NCBI GenBank assembly: GCA_947174215.1
Contig: CAMWIB010000013.1
Location: 1-14,117, forward strand
DNA length: 14,117 nt
Origin: an uncultured Clostridia bacterium
GTDB taxonomy: Bacteria; Bacillota; Clostridia; Christensenellales; CAG-917
Reading direction: 5' to 3'
This document shows, in pieces, positions 5,312-12,414 of the stretch. Position 1 is the first letter of the stretch, and each line of letters starts with the position of its first letter. The position numbers and the translations under genes are program-made. The notes below the pieces were generated by a model. The model was not told the DNA's origin. It did not search any database and saw only the letters and a program-made list of their open reading frames with translations.

Positions 5312-6646
5312 TTATTTGAGGAAGCCCTTGTAGTGCTTCATCATTATCTGTGATTCCAACTGCTTGTTCAGCTCCAATGCAACCGACACGACAATCAGAA
5401 GTCCCGTTGCCGAGAAGGAGTTTGCAAGACCGAGGTCATAACCAGAGTACTGTCCGGATAGTGCATTGAATATGAACGTAGGTATGAGTGCAATTATCAT
5501 CAGGAACACTGCGCCGAACAACGTGATACGGTTGTTAATCTTGCGCAGGAATTCGCTTGTCGGTTTACCTGCTCTTATACCGGGGATAAATCCGCCGTAC
5601 TGCTGAATGTTCTTGGATACGTCCTCGGGGTTGAACTGAATCTGCGCATAGAAATACGAGAAGCCCAAGATGAGGAGTGCAAGCAATACGTAATACACAG
5701 CAGTACCAGAACCCATATATTTTGCATACCATGCCGCCGCAGGAGTCGTACTGAAAAACAGTTGAATTATCATCTGCGGAAACATAAGCAAGGACGAAGC
5801 GAAGATGATTGGCATAACGCCGCTGCCGTTCACGCGAATCGGAATATACGTCGTCTGACCGCCGTACATCTTGTTGCCCTTGATTTGCTTAGAGTACTGA
5901 ACCGCAATTCTTCTTTCCGAATTATCAATAAATACGATGAAGAAGAGTATTGCAACGACGACGAGGATATATCCAAGCAAGTTCCACACGTACACCCAGT
6001 TAGCCGTTTGAGCCGTCATAACTTTGATAGCCTTTGCGACGCTCGTGCCTGCCGTTGCAAGAATACCTATGAAGATGATGATTGACGTACCGTTGCCGAT
6101 ACCGTACTCGGTAATCCTTTCACTCAGCCACATGACCATCGTGCTACCGCCGACGAGCATAACGATTGTAATTGCCATCGTGAGAATAGGCGCGGAATCC
6201 GAAGCCTGTTCATAGTCGAAAATCTTGTTGATTGCGCCGCTGTTGTTCAACATAACGACGATACCGACAGCTTGAATAATTGCAAGAAGTATTGCTACGA
6301 TTCTCGTAATCTGCGTAATCTTCTTTCTGCCTTCCTCACCCTCTTTTGAAAGTCTTTCAAGAGGTTTGATAACCAAGGTGAGGAGCTGCATGATAATGAA
6401 CGAGTTGATGAACGGCAATATACCAAGCGAGAACAACGTCGCGTTTGACATAGCGCCACCGGTTATAACCGACAACACGCCAAAGAAGTCGCCGCCACTT
6501 GTAAACCAACTTTCAATCGCGTTAGGCGTCAGTGTCGGAAGTGGAATGTAGCATCCTATACGATATACAAGGATAAGAGCCAGAGTGAAGAAAATCTTCA
6601 TTCTGATATCTTTCGACTTGAATGCATTTTTGAGCGTTTCAAACAT
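5312..6646 (-). CDS. secY: Protein translocase channel subunit SecY
   Basis: A 444-residue integral membrane protein, the pore of the Sec translocon in the cytoplasmic membrane, working with SecE, SecG and SecA. About ten hydrophobic segments are visible, the first at about 17-37. SecY hallmarks are YRIGCYIPLP (28-37), SLGILPFINSFIIMQLL (73-89), GIGNGTSIIIF (182-192), ERRIAVQYSKQ (244-254), PIRVNGSGVMPIIFA (269-283) and the cytosolic C5 loop GFIPGIRAGKPT (352-363), with the arginine that SecA contacts at 358. The C-terminus MMKHYKGFLK is typical. The start overlaps the rplO stop (TAATG), with AGAGGTG inside rplO as ribosome binding site. An 88-base gap separates it from adk. Confidence 0.99.
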   Translation of the reverse strand: MFETLKNAFKSKDIRMKIFFTLALILVYRIGCYIPLPTLTPNAIESWFTSGGDFFGVLSVITGGAMSNATLFSLGILPFINSFIIMQLLTLVIKPLERLSKEGEEGRKKITQITRIVAILLAIIQAVGIVVMLNNSGAINKIFDYEQASDSAPILTMAITIVMLVGGSTMVMWLSERITEYGIGNGTSIIIFIGILATAGTSVAKAIKVMTAQTANWVYVWNLLGYILVVVAILFFIVFIDNSERRIAVQYSKQIKGNKMYGGQTTYIPIRVNGSGVMPIIFASSLLMFPQMIIQLFFSTTPAAAWYAKYMGSGTAVYYVLLALLILGFSYFYAQIQFNPEDVSKNIQQYGGFIPGIRAGKPTSEFLRKINNRITLFGAVFLMIIALIPTFIFNALSGQYSGYDLGLANSFSATGLLIVVSVALELNKQLESQIMMKHYKGFLK

Positions 6647-7092
6647 TAGAGCACCTCTGCTGTGCCGCCTGCCTTTTCGATTTTTTGAATTGCAGATGCG
6701 GTGAATTTGTTAGCCTTTATGGTAAGCTTCTTTTCAAGTACGCCGTCACCCATAACTTTAAGACCGTAGCTTTCTGCCTTTTTGACGATGTTTGCGTCAA
6801 TGAGCTTGTTGATATCAACAACTTCACCGTCCTCGAATCTGTTGAACACCTCGACATTCACTGCACTGTACTCATGAGCGAATCTCTTATTGTTGAAACC
6901 GACCTTCGGAAGTCTTCTCGTCATCGGCATCTGTCCGCCTTCGAAGTTGGGACGTACGCCGCCGCCGCTTCTTGCCCATTGACCCTTGTGACCGCGAGTG
7001 GATGTCTTGCCCGTACCCGAGCCTATGCCGCGACCAACTCTCTTGGATGCGGTTTTTGCTCCATCTGCAGGTTTGATATCTTGAATATTCAT
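6646..7092 (-). CDS. rplO: 50S ribosomal protein L15
   Basis: 148 residues, the normal length. L15 is a late-assembly large-subunit protein with a long basic N-terminal extension that reaches into the rRNA. That extension is evident in KRVGRGIGSGTGKTSTRGHKGQ (17-38) and GGVRPNFEGGQMPMTRRLPK; the globular part ends IQKIEKAGGTAEVL. GAGGAGG lies upstream of the ATG and the gap from rpmD is 14 bases. The stop TAA overlaps the secY start by one base (TAATG), the usual tight link between L15 and SecY. Confidence 0.99.
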   Translation of the reverse strand: MNIQDIKPADGAKTASKRVGRGIGSGTGKTSTRGHKGQWARSGGGVRPNFEGGQMPMTRRLPKVGFNNKRFAHEYSAVNVEVFNRFEDGEVVDINKLIDANIVKKAESYGLKVMGDGVLEKKLTIKANKFTASAIQKIEKAGGTAEVL

Positions 7093-7106
7093 AGTCCTAT
7101 TCCTCC

Positions 7107-7289
7107 TCAGATTTCTTCTACCTTGACAAGGTGAGAAACCTTTGCAAGTTTACCTCTAAGGCAAGCGTTGTCAACGAAGGTCTTTGCTTGACCAATCTTG
7201 TGCAAGCCCAATGCTTCGAGGTTAGCTTTTTGGTTTTTGAGAATACCGTACGCGCTTCTGACAAGAGTTACTTTTATGGTCTTTTCCAT
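7107..7289 (-). CDS. rpmD: 50S ribosomal protein L30
   Basis: 60 residues starting MEKTIKVTLVRSAYGILKNQ, the classical short bacterial L30. The first part (VTLVRS.YG..KNQK...ALGL.KIGQ) matches the ferredoxin-like fold of the family. I start at the ATG at 7287-7289 because AGGAGGAAAG lies upstream and the spacing to rpsE is 13 bases. A longer frame to 7352 would run into rpsE. The order S5-L30-L15 is universal in bacteria that keep L30. Confidence 0.98.
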   Translation of the reverse strand: MEKTIKVTLVRSAYGILKNQKANLEALGLHKIGQAKTFVDNACLRGKLAKVSHLVKVEEI

Positions 7290-7302
7290 ACTTCTTTCCT
7301 CC

Positions 7303-7821
7303 TTAGTCAACCACGACTTCGACGCCGCGAAGCTGTGCGATTTCCTCTGCATTACGCAGACTGCGCAAGCCCTCTATCGTAGCCTTTGCGCTGTTGATGG
7401 GGTTGTTAGAGCCGAGGGACTTCGTTCTGATATCCTTGACGCCCGCAACTTCAAGCACCATACGCACTGCACCACCCGCGATAACGCCGGTACCTTCTTC
7501 GGCAGGAAGCAGAAGCACTTGTCCGCGTCCGAATTTGCCAGTCGTTGCGTGAGGAATGGTGTTGCCCTTCAAAGACATAGCCTGCATATTGTGTCTTGCC
7601 TGTTGGGAAGCCTTCTTGATTGCTTCGGGGACCTCAGCCGCCTTACCCATACCAAGACCGACCTTGCCGTTGCCGTCACCGACTACAACGAGTGCGGAGA
7701 AACGCATATTTCTGCCGCCCTTGACCGTCTTTGTGACGCGGTTTACGTCAATGAGCTTTTCGGTCAAGCCGTCGTTCTCTTCTCTGTTTCTATCGTTTCT
7801 TCTGTCACGATTGTCTGCCAT
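7303..7821 (-). CDS. rpsE: 30S ribosomal protein S5
   Basis: 172 residues. S5 takes part in decoding fidelity (ram mutations, spectinomycin resistance) at the S4-S5 interface and the mRNA entry. After a charged N-terminus rich in Asp, Arg and Asn (1-17), the double-stranded-RNA-binding domain shows NRVTKTVKGGRNMRFSALV and VGDGNGKVGLGMGKAAEVPEAI. The C-terminal domain has GRGQVLLLPAEEGTGVIAGG and RTKSLGSNNPINSAKATIEG. The loop KTVKGGR corresponds to the spectinomycin-related loop and looks wild type. A GGAGG site precedes the ATG; gap 9 bases from rplR. Confidence 0.99.
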   Translation of the reverse strand: MADNRDRRNDRNREENDGLTEKLIDVNRVTKTVKGGRNMRFSALVVVGDGNGKVGLGMGKAAEVPEAIKKASQQARHNMQAMSLKGNTIPHATTGKFGRGQVLLLPAEEGTGVIAGGAVRMVLEVAGVKDIRTKSLGSNNPINSAKATIEGLRSLRNAEEIAQLRGVEVVVD

Positions 7822-7830
7822 AACTCCTCC

Positions 7831-8199
7831 TTAGAACTCAAGACCGGCTTCTCTTGCGCCGTCCGCCAAGGCTTGTACTCTACCTGTGTAGAGGTAGCCG
7901 CCTCTGTCAAATACGACTTGCTTGATGCCGAGTGCCAAAGCCTTCTTCGCAACGGCCGCGCCAACGATTTTGGACGCTTCCGACTTTGTCGCCTTTGCAA
8001 TCTCAGCCGCAACTTCCTTTGACATCGTAGATGCCGAGCAAAGCGTGTTGCCCTTTACGTCGTCGATAATCTGAGCATAGATATGGTTGGTGCTTCTGTA
8101 CACGCTAAGACGGGGTCTTTCGGCAGTGCCGCTGACTTTCTTTCTGACTCTTGCGTGACGGATAATTCTATCTTGATTTTTATCTTTCTTTGTTATCAT
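7831..8199 (-). CDS. rplR: 50S ribosomal protein L18
   Basis: 122 residues, as usual for Firmicutes. L18 binds 5S rRNA together with L5 in the central protuberance. It has a basic N-terminus with RKKVSGTAERPRLSVYRSTNHIYAQIIDD (18-46) and the C-terminal RNA-binding helix region KQVVFDRGGYLYTGRVQALADGAREAGLEF, both diagnostic. ATG start with a GAGGTGA site a few bases upstream. It is 16 bases after rplF and 9 before rpsE. Confidence 0.99.
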   Translation of the reverse strand: MITKKDKNQDRIIRHARVRKKVSGTAERPRLSVYRSTNHIYAQIIDDVKGNTLCSASTMSKEVAAEIAKATKSEASKIVGAAVAKKALALGIKQVVFDRGGYLYTGRVQALADGAREAGLEF

Positions 8200-8215
8200 A
8201 GTATCACCTCACTCA

Positions 8216-8758
8216 TCACTTCGTGGCTCTCTTGCCGACCTTCTTGATGACGACCTCATCCTTGTAATGGATACCGTAGTTGTGATACGGCTCCACAGGC
8301 TTGTAAGCCTTTATCGTTGCGGCTGTCTGACCGACGAGCTGACGGTCGATACCCTTGACGACGATTTCAAGAGGCTGAGGAAGCGCAAACGTGATGCCCT
8401 CGGGAGCTACCACCTCGATGGGGTGGGAGAAACCGATGTTGAGCGTCATCTTGTTGCTGCCGTTGAGTGTCACCTTGTAACCTACACCGCTGACGATGAG
8501 GGATTTCTCAAAGCCCTTCGTTACGCCCACTACCATGTTGTGGATAAGCGCACGGTACAAACCGTGAAGAGCGCGGTGGTCCTTGTCGTCGGAGTGACGC
8601 TTGCACACTACGTGTCCGTCCTCCATAACGACGTCAATGGACTTGTCTACCTTCTGAGTCAACTTTCCGAGAGGTCCGCTTATTGTGACGAGGTTATCCT
8701 TATTCTCAAACGTAACTCCCGCGGGAAGTACGATTGGAGTTCTACCTATTCTTGACAT
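8216..8758 (-). CDS. rplF: 50S ribosomal protein L6, divergent C-terminal motif
   Basis: 180 residues, the family's normal length. L6 has two related alpha/beta domains and lies near the sarcin-ricin loop and the factor-binding site. Domain 1 begins MSRIGRTPIVLPAGV; domain 2 carries GVGYKVTLNGSNKMTLNIGFSHPIE (91-115) and VKGIDRQLVGQTAATIKAYKP. The segment that follows reads VEPYHNYGIHYKDEVV (155-170), where most bacteria have PEPYKGKGIRY. Here the two lysines of YKGKGI are replaced by His-Asn-Tyr. The reading frame is clean on both sides, so this is not a frameshift. AGGAGG precedes the ATG; gap from rpsH is 11 bases. Confidence 0.98.
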   Translation of the reverse strand: MSRIGRTPIVLPAGVTFENKDNLVTISGPLGKLTQKVDKSIDVVMEDGHVVCKRHSDDKDHRALHGLYRALIHNMVVGVTKGFEKSLIVSGVGYKVTLNGSNKMTLNIGFSHPIEVVAPEGITFALPQPLEIVVKGIDRQLVGQTAATIKAYKPVEPYHNYGIHYKDEVVIKKVGKRATK

Positions 8759-8769
8759 AGCCTACCTCC

Positions 8770-9165
8770 TTACCATACATAGGCAAGCACTTCGCCGCCG
8801 ATGTGTTGAGCCTTTGCCTCTTTGTCTGTGAGGATGCCCTTAGAGGTGGAAAGAATGGCGATACCCATACCGTTCAACACCTTGGGGAGGTTGTCCACGC
8901 TTGCGTACACGCGCAAACCGGGGGTGGAAACTCTTTTGAGTCCCGTAACAACCTTTTGATTCTTATTGGGTGCGTACTTCAAGGTGATGAGAATGGTGTT
9001 TTGAACCTCACCCTCAATCAGTTCATAGCCCTTGATGTAGCCCTCTTTCACCAGAATATCCGCGATAGCAACCTTCATTTTGCTCGCCGGAACTTCAACT
9101 GTCTCGTGTTTGGCAGTCAAGGCGTTTCTGATTCTTGTAAGCATATCTGCAATTGGGTCAGTCAT
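8770..9165 (-). CDS. rpsH: 30S ribosomal protein S8
   Basis: 131 residues, the usual length. S8 binds 16S rRNA helix 21 and in E. coli also represses the spc operon by binding its mRNA. Signature segments are MTDPIADMLTRIRNAL at the start, VPASKMKVAIADILVKEGYI, LKRVSTPGLRVYASVDNLP and GMGIAILSTSKGILTDKEA, ending GGEVLAYVW. An AGGAGG site precedes the ATG; the gap from rpsN is 15 bases. I saw no obvious S8-binding mimic in the short surrounding spacers. Confidence 0.99.
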   Translation of the reverse strand: MTDPIADMLTRIRNALTAKHETVEVPASKMKVAIADILVKEGYIKGYELIEGEVQNTILITLKYAPNKNQKVVTGLKRVSTPGLRVYASVDNLPKVLNGMGIAILSTSKGILTDKEAKAQHIGGEVLAYVW

Positions 9166-9180
9166 TGTCTTAACCTCCTC

Positions 9181-9366
9181 TTACCAACTTGCTTTCTTTA
9201 CGCCCGGAATCTCACCCTTGTAGGCAAGGTTGCGGAAGCAAACTCTGCAAATACCGTACTTTTTAAGCACGGAGTGGGGACGACCGCAGATACGGCAACG
9301 CGTATACTCACGAGTGGAGTATTTCTGAGGTCTTTGTTGCTTTATTTTCATTGCTGTTTTGGCCAT
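9181..9366 (-). CDS. rpsN: 30S ribosomal protein S14, type Z (zinc-binding)
   Basis: A 61-residue short S14, the zinc form common in Gram-positive bacteria (also called rpsZ), as opposed to the ~100-residue form without zinc. Four cysteines in two CxxC pairs (24/27 and 40/43: CRICGRPHSVLKKYGICRVC) make the zinc site. The C-terminus FRNLAYKGEIPGVKKASW is diagnostic. It binds 16S rRNA in the head next to S3 and S10. It lies 14 bases after rplE and 15 before rpsH, the standard spc order. A cysteine-free paralogue, often zinc-regulated, could exist elsewhere but is not in this window. Confidence 0.99.
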   Translation of the reverse strand: MAKTAMKIKQQRPQKYSTREYTRCRICGRPHSVLKKYGICRVCFRNLAYKGEIPGVKKASW

Positions 9367-9380
9367 AGTTCACACTCTCC

Positions 9381-9986
9381 TTACTTGGCGAAAGGCATAC
9401 CGAGGAGCTTGAGAAGCTCACGTGCCTCTTCGTCTGTCTTAGCCGTCGTTACGACGCAAATGTCAAAGCCGCGTACCTTTTCCACCTTGCTGTAATCGAT
9501 TTCGGGGAAAATGAGCTGTTCCTTGACGCCTACGGCATAGTTACCTCTGCCGTCGAATGACTTTGCGGAAATTCCGCGGAAGTCACGGACTCTGGGGAGA
9601 GCGATTGAAATGAACTTATCTAAGAAGTCATACATTCTGTTGCCGCGAAGTGTTACCTTTGCGCCGACGTTCATGCCCTCTCTGACCTTGAAGTTTGCGA
9701 CTGATTTCTTTGCTGTTGTGATAACCGGTTTTTGACCTGCAATCAGCTTCAACTCTTCCACTGCGAGTTGCAGGGATTTGCTGTTGTCTTTGCAGTCGCC
9801 AAGGCCCATATTGAGGACGATTTTTTCAAGGCGCGGAACCTCGTTCACGTTCTTGTAGCCAAAGCGTTTGATGAGAGCCGGCACAACCTCTTCGGTGTAC
9901 TGCTTTCTCATACGATATCTTTCAGCATTACCAGCATTCTTATCGGTTGCAGCTGCGTTAGCAACCTGATTATTGATGTCTGCCAC
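9381..9986 (-). CDS. rplE: 50S ribosomal protein L5, GTG start and N-terminal extension
   Basis: L5 binds 5S rRNA and forms the central protuberance with L18. Core motifs are NEVPRLEKIVLNMGLGD, GQKPVITTAKKSVANFKVREGM, GAKVTLRG, LPRVRDFRGIS and GNYAVGVKEQLIFPEIDYSKV, ending LLKLLGMPFAK. The product is 201 residues against the usual ~179. The added part is a Gln/Asn/Ala-rich stretch of about 23 residues before the usual beginning (RKQYTEEVVPAL). I chose the GTG at 9984-9986 because GGAGG lies 7 bases upstream. The in-frame ATG at 9909-9911 (residue 26) would give a standard-length protein but has no clear ribosome binding site. The gap to rplX is 26 bases. Confidence 0.95.
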   Translation of the reverse strand: MADINNQVANAAATDKNAGNAERYRMRKQYTEEVVPALIKRFGYKNVNEVPRLEKIVLNMGLGDCKDNSKSLQLAVEELKLIAGQKPVITTAKKSVANFKVREGMNVGAKVTLRGNRMYDFLDKFISIALPRVRDFRGISAKSFDGRGNYAVGVKEQLIFPEIDYSKVEKVRGFDICVVTTAKTDEEARELLKLLGMPFAK

Positions 9987-10012
9987 GATATTACCTCCGA
10001 TTTATTTAGTCC

Positions 10013-10414
10013 TTATTCTTTGTCGGACTTTTCTGTTTTTTTCTTAGCCGCTTTCTTAGCTGCTTTCTTAGCGGACGCCTTCTTCTCATCGAGAGCCGCA
10101 CCGCACTTGGGGCAGACGCGAACGGACTTTTGCTTGCCGTCTACGTCCTTGACTTCGTGCTTGACTCTGATGACTTCACCGCAGGAGTTGCACACGTGCA
10201 TAACGTTCGATACGTCAATCGTGCCTTCTCTCTTGATGATGCCGCCTTGGTCTTGCGCGTTTCTGGGCTTCTTGCTTCTTGAAACGATATTGACGCCCTC
10301 AACGTAAATTCTGTTGGTGTCGGGATTGACAGCAAGAACCTTGCCGACCTTACCCTTATCCTTACCGGTGATAACCATTACGTTATCGCCCTTCTTAACA
10401 CTCATATTTGCCAT
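10013..10414 (-). CDS. rplX: 50S ribosomal protein L24, zinc-ribbon form with Lys/Ala tail
   Basis: L24 is an assembly initiator of the large subunit near the exit tunnel. The KOW motif occupies about residues 6-35 (KKGDNVMVITGKDKGKVGKV), followed by GVNIVSRSKKP and GGIIKREGTIDVSNVMHV. Two CxxC pairs, at 75/78 and 101/104, form a probable zinc ribbon; many L24 proteins lack these cysteines. At 133 residues it exceeds the common 100-110 because of a 24-residue Lys/Ala/Glu-rich tail after Leu108-Asp109, partly encoded by a 12-base tandem repeat. I keep the first ATG: GGAGG lies 9 bases upstream. It is 17 bases after rplN. Confidence 0.98.
   Translation of the reverse strand: MANMSVKKGDNVMVITGKDKGKVGKVLAVNPDTNRIYVEGVNIVSRSKKPRNAQDQGGIIKREGTIDVSNVMHVCNSCGEVIRVKHEVKDVDGKQKSVRVCPKCGAALDEKKASAKKAAKKAAKKKTEKSDKE
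10041..10076 (-). repeat. 12-base tandem repeat, about 3 units, inside rplX
   Basis: Three consecutive 12-base units (10041-10052, 10053-10064, 10065-10076) share TTCTTAGC on the plus strand. The first two differ at one base and the third is diverged in its last bases. In the rplX frame each unit encodes Lys-Lys-Ala-Ala or a close variant, giving the repetitive basic tail of L24. Such a repeat can change in copy number without a frameshift, so tail length may vary between strains. Confidence 0.85.
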
Positions 10415-10431
10415 AATACTTATCCTCCTTC

Positions 10432-10800
10432 TTACAGCACTTCCGGAGCAAGCGAGATTATCTTCATATAATCCTTGTCACGAAGCTCTCTTGCGATTGG
10501 CCCGAAGATACGAGTGCCTATGGGTTGCTTTTGGTTGTCGATGATAACTGCCGCGTTGTCGTCAAACTTGATGTAGCTGCCGTCCTCGCGTTGAATACCA
10601 AACTGCGTACGCACGATAACTGCCTTTACGACGTCGCCCTTCTTTGCCTTACCGCCGGGGATAGCCGACTTGACGGACGCTACGATGACGTCACCGATGT
10701 TGCCGCTTCTTCTGAAAGAGCCGCCCAAGACTCTGATGCACATAATTTCTTTGGCGCCGCTGTTATCTGCGACTTTAAGCCAAGACAATGGTTGAATCAT
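10432..10800 (-). CDS. rplN: 50S ribosomal protein L14
   Basis: A 122-residue product, the exact family length. L14 sits at the subunit interface, forms bridge B8, and is the target of the RsfS silencing factor. It contains LKVADNSGAKEIMCIRVLGG (8-27), KAVIVRT, FDDNAAVIIDNQ and GTRIFGPIARELRDKDYMKI near the C-terminus, with the typical APEVL end. One small oddity: the N-terminus reads MIQPLSWLKV, whereas the family usually has MIQ-Q-(E/T/S)-x-R/L in that place. ATG start, GGAGGGAG upstream; 17 bases precede rplX. Confidence 0.99.
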   Translation of the reverse strand: MIQPLSWLKVADNSGAKEIMCIRVLGGSFRRSGNIGDVIVASVKSAIPGGKAKKGDVVKAVIVRTQFGIQREDGSYIKFDDNAAVIIDNQKQPIGTRIFGPIARELRDKDYMKIISLAPEVL

Positions 10801-10812
10801 AGCACTCCCTCC

Positions 10813-11070
10813 TTACTTCGCCTTCTCGATTATCTCGACAAGTCTCCAACACTTATCCTTCGAAAGAGGACGTGTTTCTGCGATGCGTACCTTATCGCCA
10901 ATACCGCATGAGTTGTTCTCGTCATGCGCCTTGCACTTCTTGGTACGGCTGACTATCTTCTTGTAGAGGGGATGCTTGACGCGCTCGCTGATTGCGACGA
11001 CGATGGTCTTGTCCATCTTATCGCTCACTACGATACCCACTCTTTCTTTTCTAAGATTTCTTTCTTCCAT
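10813..11070 (-). CDS. rpsQ: 30S ribosomal protein S17
   Basis: The 85-residue product is an OB-fold protein that binds 16S rRNA helix 11 early in small-subunit assembly. Diagnostic segments are RKERVGIVVSDKMDKTIVV (8-26), then KHPLYKKIVSRTKKCKAHDE and GDKVRIAETRPLSKDKCWRLVEI, the canonical S17 C-terminal half. A strong GGAGGAGA site begins within a few bases of the rpmC stop. Spacing is 12 bases to rpmC and 12 to rplN. Length and motifs are ordinary. Confidence 0.99.
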   Translation of the reverse strand: MEERNLRKERVGIVVSDKMDKTIVVAISERVKHPLYKKIVSRTKKCKAHDENNSCGIGDKVRIAETRPLSKDKCWRLVEIIEKAK

Positions 11071-11082
11071 ATTCTCCTCCGA

Positions 11083-11301
11083 TTAGCCCTTTGCCTCGGC
11101 CTTCTTAGCACGGGCAAGCTCTCTTTGGCGGATGACGGTCTTAACGCGAGCGATGTCGTGTCTTGTTTCCGTCAGCTCCTTGGTGTTGCTGAGCTGATTA
11201 GTGGCGTTCTTGAAGCGAAGGAAAAACAGTTGAGATTTCAGCTCGTTGAGCTTATCCTGCAATTCCTTATCATTCATTTCCAAAACTTGTTTCGATTTCA
11301 T
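11083..11301 (-). CDS. rpmC: 50S ribosomal protein L29
   Basis: The 72-residue, helix-rich product matches L29, a two-helix coiled coil at the peptide exit next to L23. The family pattern is clear: ELQDKLNELKSQLFFLRF in the first helix, then the conserved NTKELTETRHDIARVKTVIRQ in the second. A short KKAEAKG tail follows. The ATG overlaps the TGA stop of rplP (ATGA), and a GGTGAG ribosome binding site lies within the end of rplP, so translation is probably coupled. rpsQ follows after 12 bases, as in nearly all bacteria. Confidence 0.98.
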   Translation of the reverse strand: MKSKQVLEMNDKELQDKLNELKSQLFFLRFKNATNQLSNTKELTETRHDIARVKTVIRQRELARAKKAEAKG

Positions 11302-11735
11302 TGCTCACCGCCTTCGGCTTTAACCGTATCCTCAGCCTTTACAAACTTACACTTGACGGGCAACTTGTTAGCGGCAAGACGCAATGCTTCTTTTGCCACT
11401 GCTTCGTCAACCCCTGCGATTTCAAACATAACGCGGCCCGGCTTGACCACTGCAACCCAGTATTCGGGAGAACCTTTACCTGAACCCATACGAGTTTCAG
11501 CAGGCTTCTCTGTTACAGGCTTGTGGGGGAAGATGTCCACCCATACTTTACCGCCTCTGCGGATATATCTTGTCATTGCGACACGGGCTGCTTCAATCTG
11601 GTTGGAGGTAATCCAGCCCGGTTCAAGCGACATAAGTCCGAATTCGCCGTATGCGACGATATTACCCTTGGTCGCTTTACCCTTCATTCTGCCACGCATT
11701 TGGCGGCGTCTTTTGACGCGTTTAGGCATTAACAT
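11298..11735 (-). CDS. rplP: 50S ribosomal protein L16
   Basis: At 145 residues it is the standard size. L16 organises the A-site and the GTPase-associated region of the large subunit. It carries MLMPKRVKRRR at the start and KVWVDIFPHKPVTEKPAETRMG with GSPEYWVAVVKPGRVMFE, the L16 signature. Two ATG codons are possible (residues 1 and 3). I choose the first because GGAGG is 9 bases upstream of it but 15 from the second, and the Firmicutes family begins MLxPKRVK. The start overlaps the rpsC stop by one base (TAATG). The stop overlaps rpmC by four bases (ATGA). Confidence 0.98.
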   Translation of the reverse strand: MLMPKRVKRRRQMRGRMKGKATKGNIVAYGEFGLMSLEPGWITSNQIEAARVAMTRYIRRGGKVWVDIFPHKPVTEKPAETRMGSGKGSPEYWVAVVKPGRVMFEIAGVDEAVAKEALRLAANKLPVKCKFVKAEDTVKAEGGEQ

Positions 11736-12400
11736 TATTGGTTTCCTCCTTCAAGTGGATTCTTTCCAAGGACTTCGCCCTTGTATATCCAGCACTTAAC
11801 GCCGATTGCACCGAACGTCGTGTGTGCTGTTGCCACGCCGTAGTCAATATTTGCACGGAGTGTTTGAAGTGGGATTGCGCCTTCACGATATTGCTCGCTT
11901 CTTGCGATTTCCGCACCGTTAAGACGGCCGCTGACCATCGTCTTGATACCCTTCGCACCCGACTTCATAGCCTTTGACATAGCCTGCTTCATGATGCTGC
12001 GGAAATTGCCCTTGCCTTCAAGTTGCTTTGCGATATTCTCTGCAACGAGCTGAGCGTCCGCGTCAGGCTGTCTGACTTCCATGATGTTGATGCTGACCTT
12101 CTTATCGGTCTTGCCAAGCAGCTTCTCAACTTCTTTCTTGATTTGCTCAACGCCTGCACCCGCCTTACCGATGAGTGTTGCAGGACGTGAGGTATGAATG
12201 CTTACTACGAACTTATCCGCCGCTCTCTCAATGGTAATCTTGGAGATAGCGTTGTCATAGTACTTCTTCTTGATGAACTTACGCACCTTGTTGTCTTCGA
12301 CGAGATTGTCGGCGAAGTGCGCCTTGTCGGCATACCACGTGGAGCTCCAAGGTCTGATGATACCTGTTCTAAGACCGTTTGGGTCTACTTTCTGTCCCAT
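11735..12400 (-). CDS. rpsC: 30S ribosomal protein S3
   Basis: The 221-residue product has the usual S3 length. S3 forms part of the mRNA entry tunnel of the small subunit and has helicase-like activity together with S4 and S5. It starts MGQKVDPNGLRTGIIRPW, a standard N-terminus. A type-II KH domain is centred on LIGKAGAGVEQIKKEV, with the GxxG loop at residues 78-81. The C-terminal domain contains GAKGIKTMVSGRLNGAEIAR (148-167), where basic residues face mRNA. GGAGG lies 8 bases before the ATG. The stop TAA shares its last base with the start of rplP (TAATG), implying translational coupling. Confidence 0.99.
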   Translation of the reverse strand: MGQKVDPNGLRTGIIRPWSSTWYADKAHFADNLVEDNKVRKFIKKKYYDNAISKITIERAADKFVVSIHTSRPATLIGKAGAGVEQIKKEVEKLLGKTDKKVSINIMEVRQPDADAQLVAENIAKQLEGKGNFRSIMKQAMSKAMKSGAKGIKTMVSGRLNGAEIARSEQYREGAIPLQTLRANIDYGVATAHTTFGAIGVKCWIYKGEVLGKNPLEGGNQ

Positions 12401-12414
12401 TGTGATTTACCTCC

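Noticed and set aside
7198..8022. Long plus-strand open frames (for example here and at 10924-11799, 1976-3064, 13239-13841).
   Set aside because: They lie antisense to well-identified ribosomal protein genes, have no recognisable domains or ribosome binding sites, and result from codon bias of the real genes.
11735..12400. Possible S8, L4 or S4 regulatory mimic sites within the S10 and spc spacers.
   Set aside because: Spacers there are 9-26 bases and filled by ribosome binding sites; no matching structure was seen.
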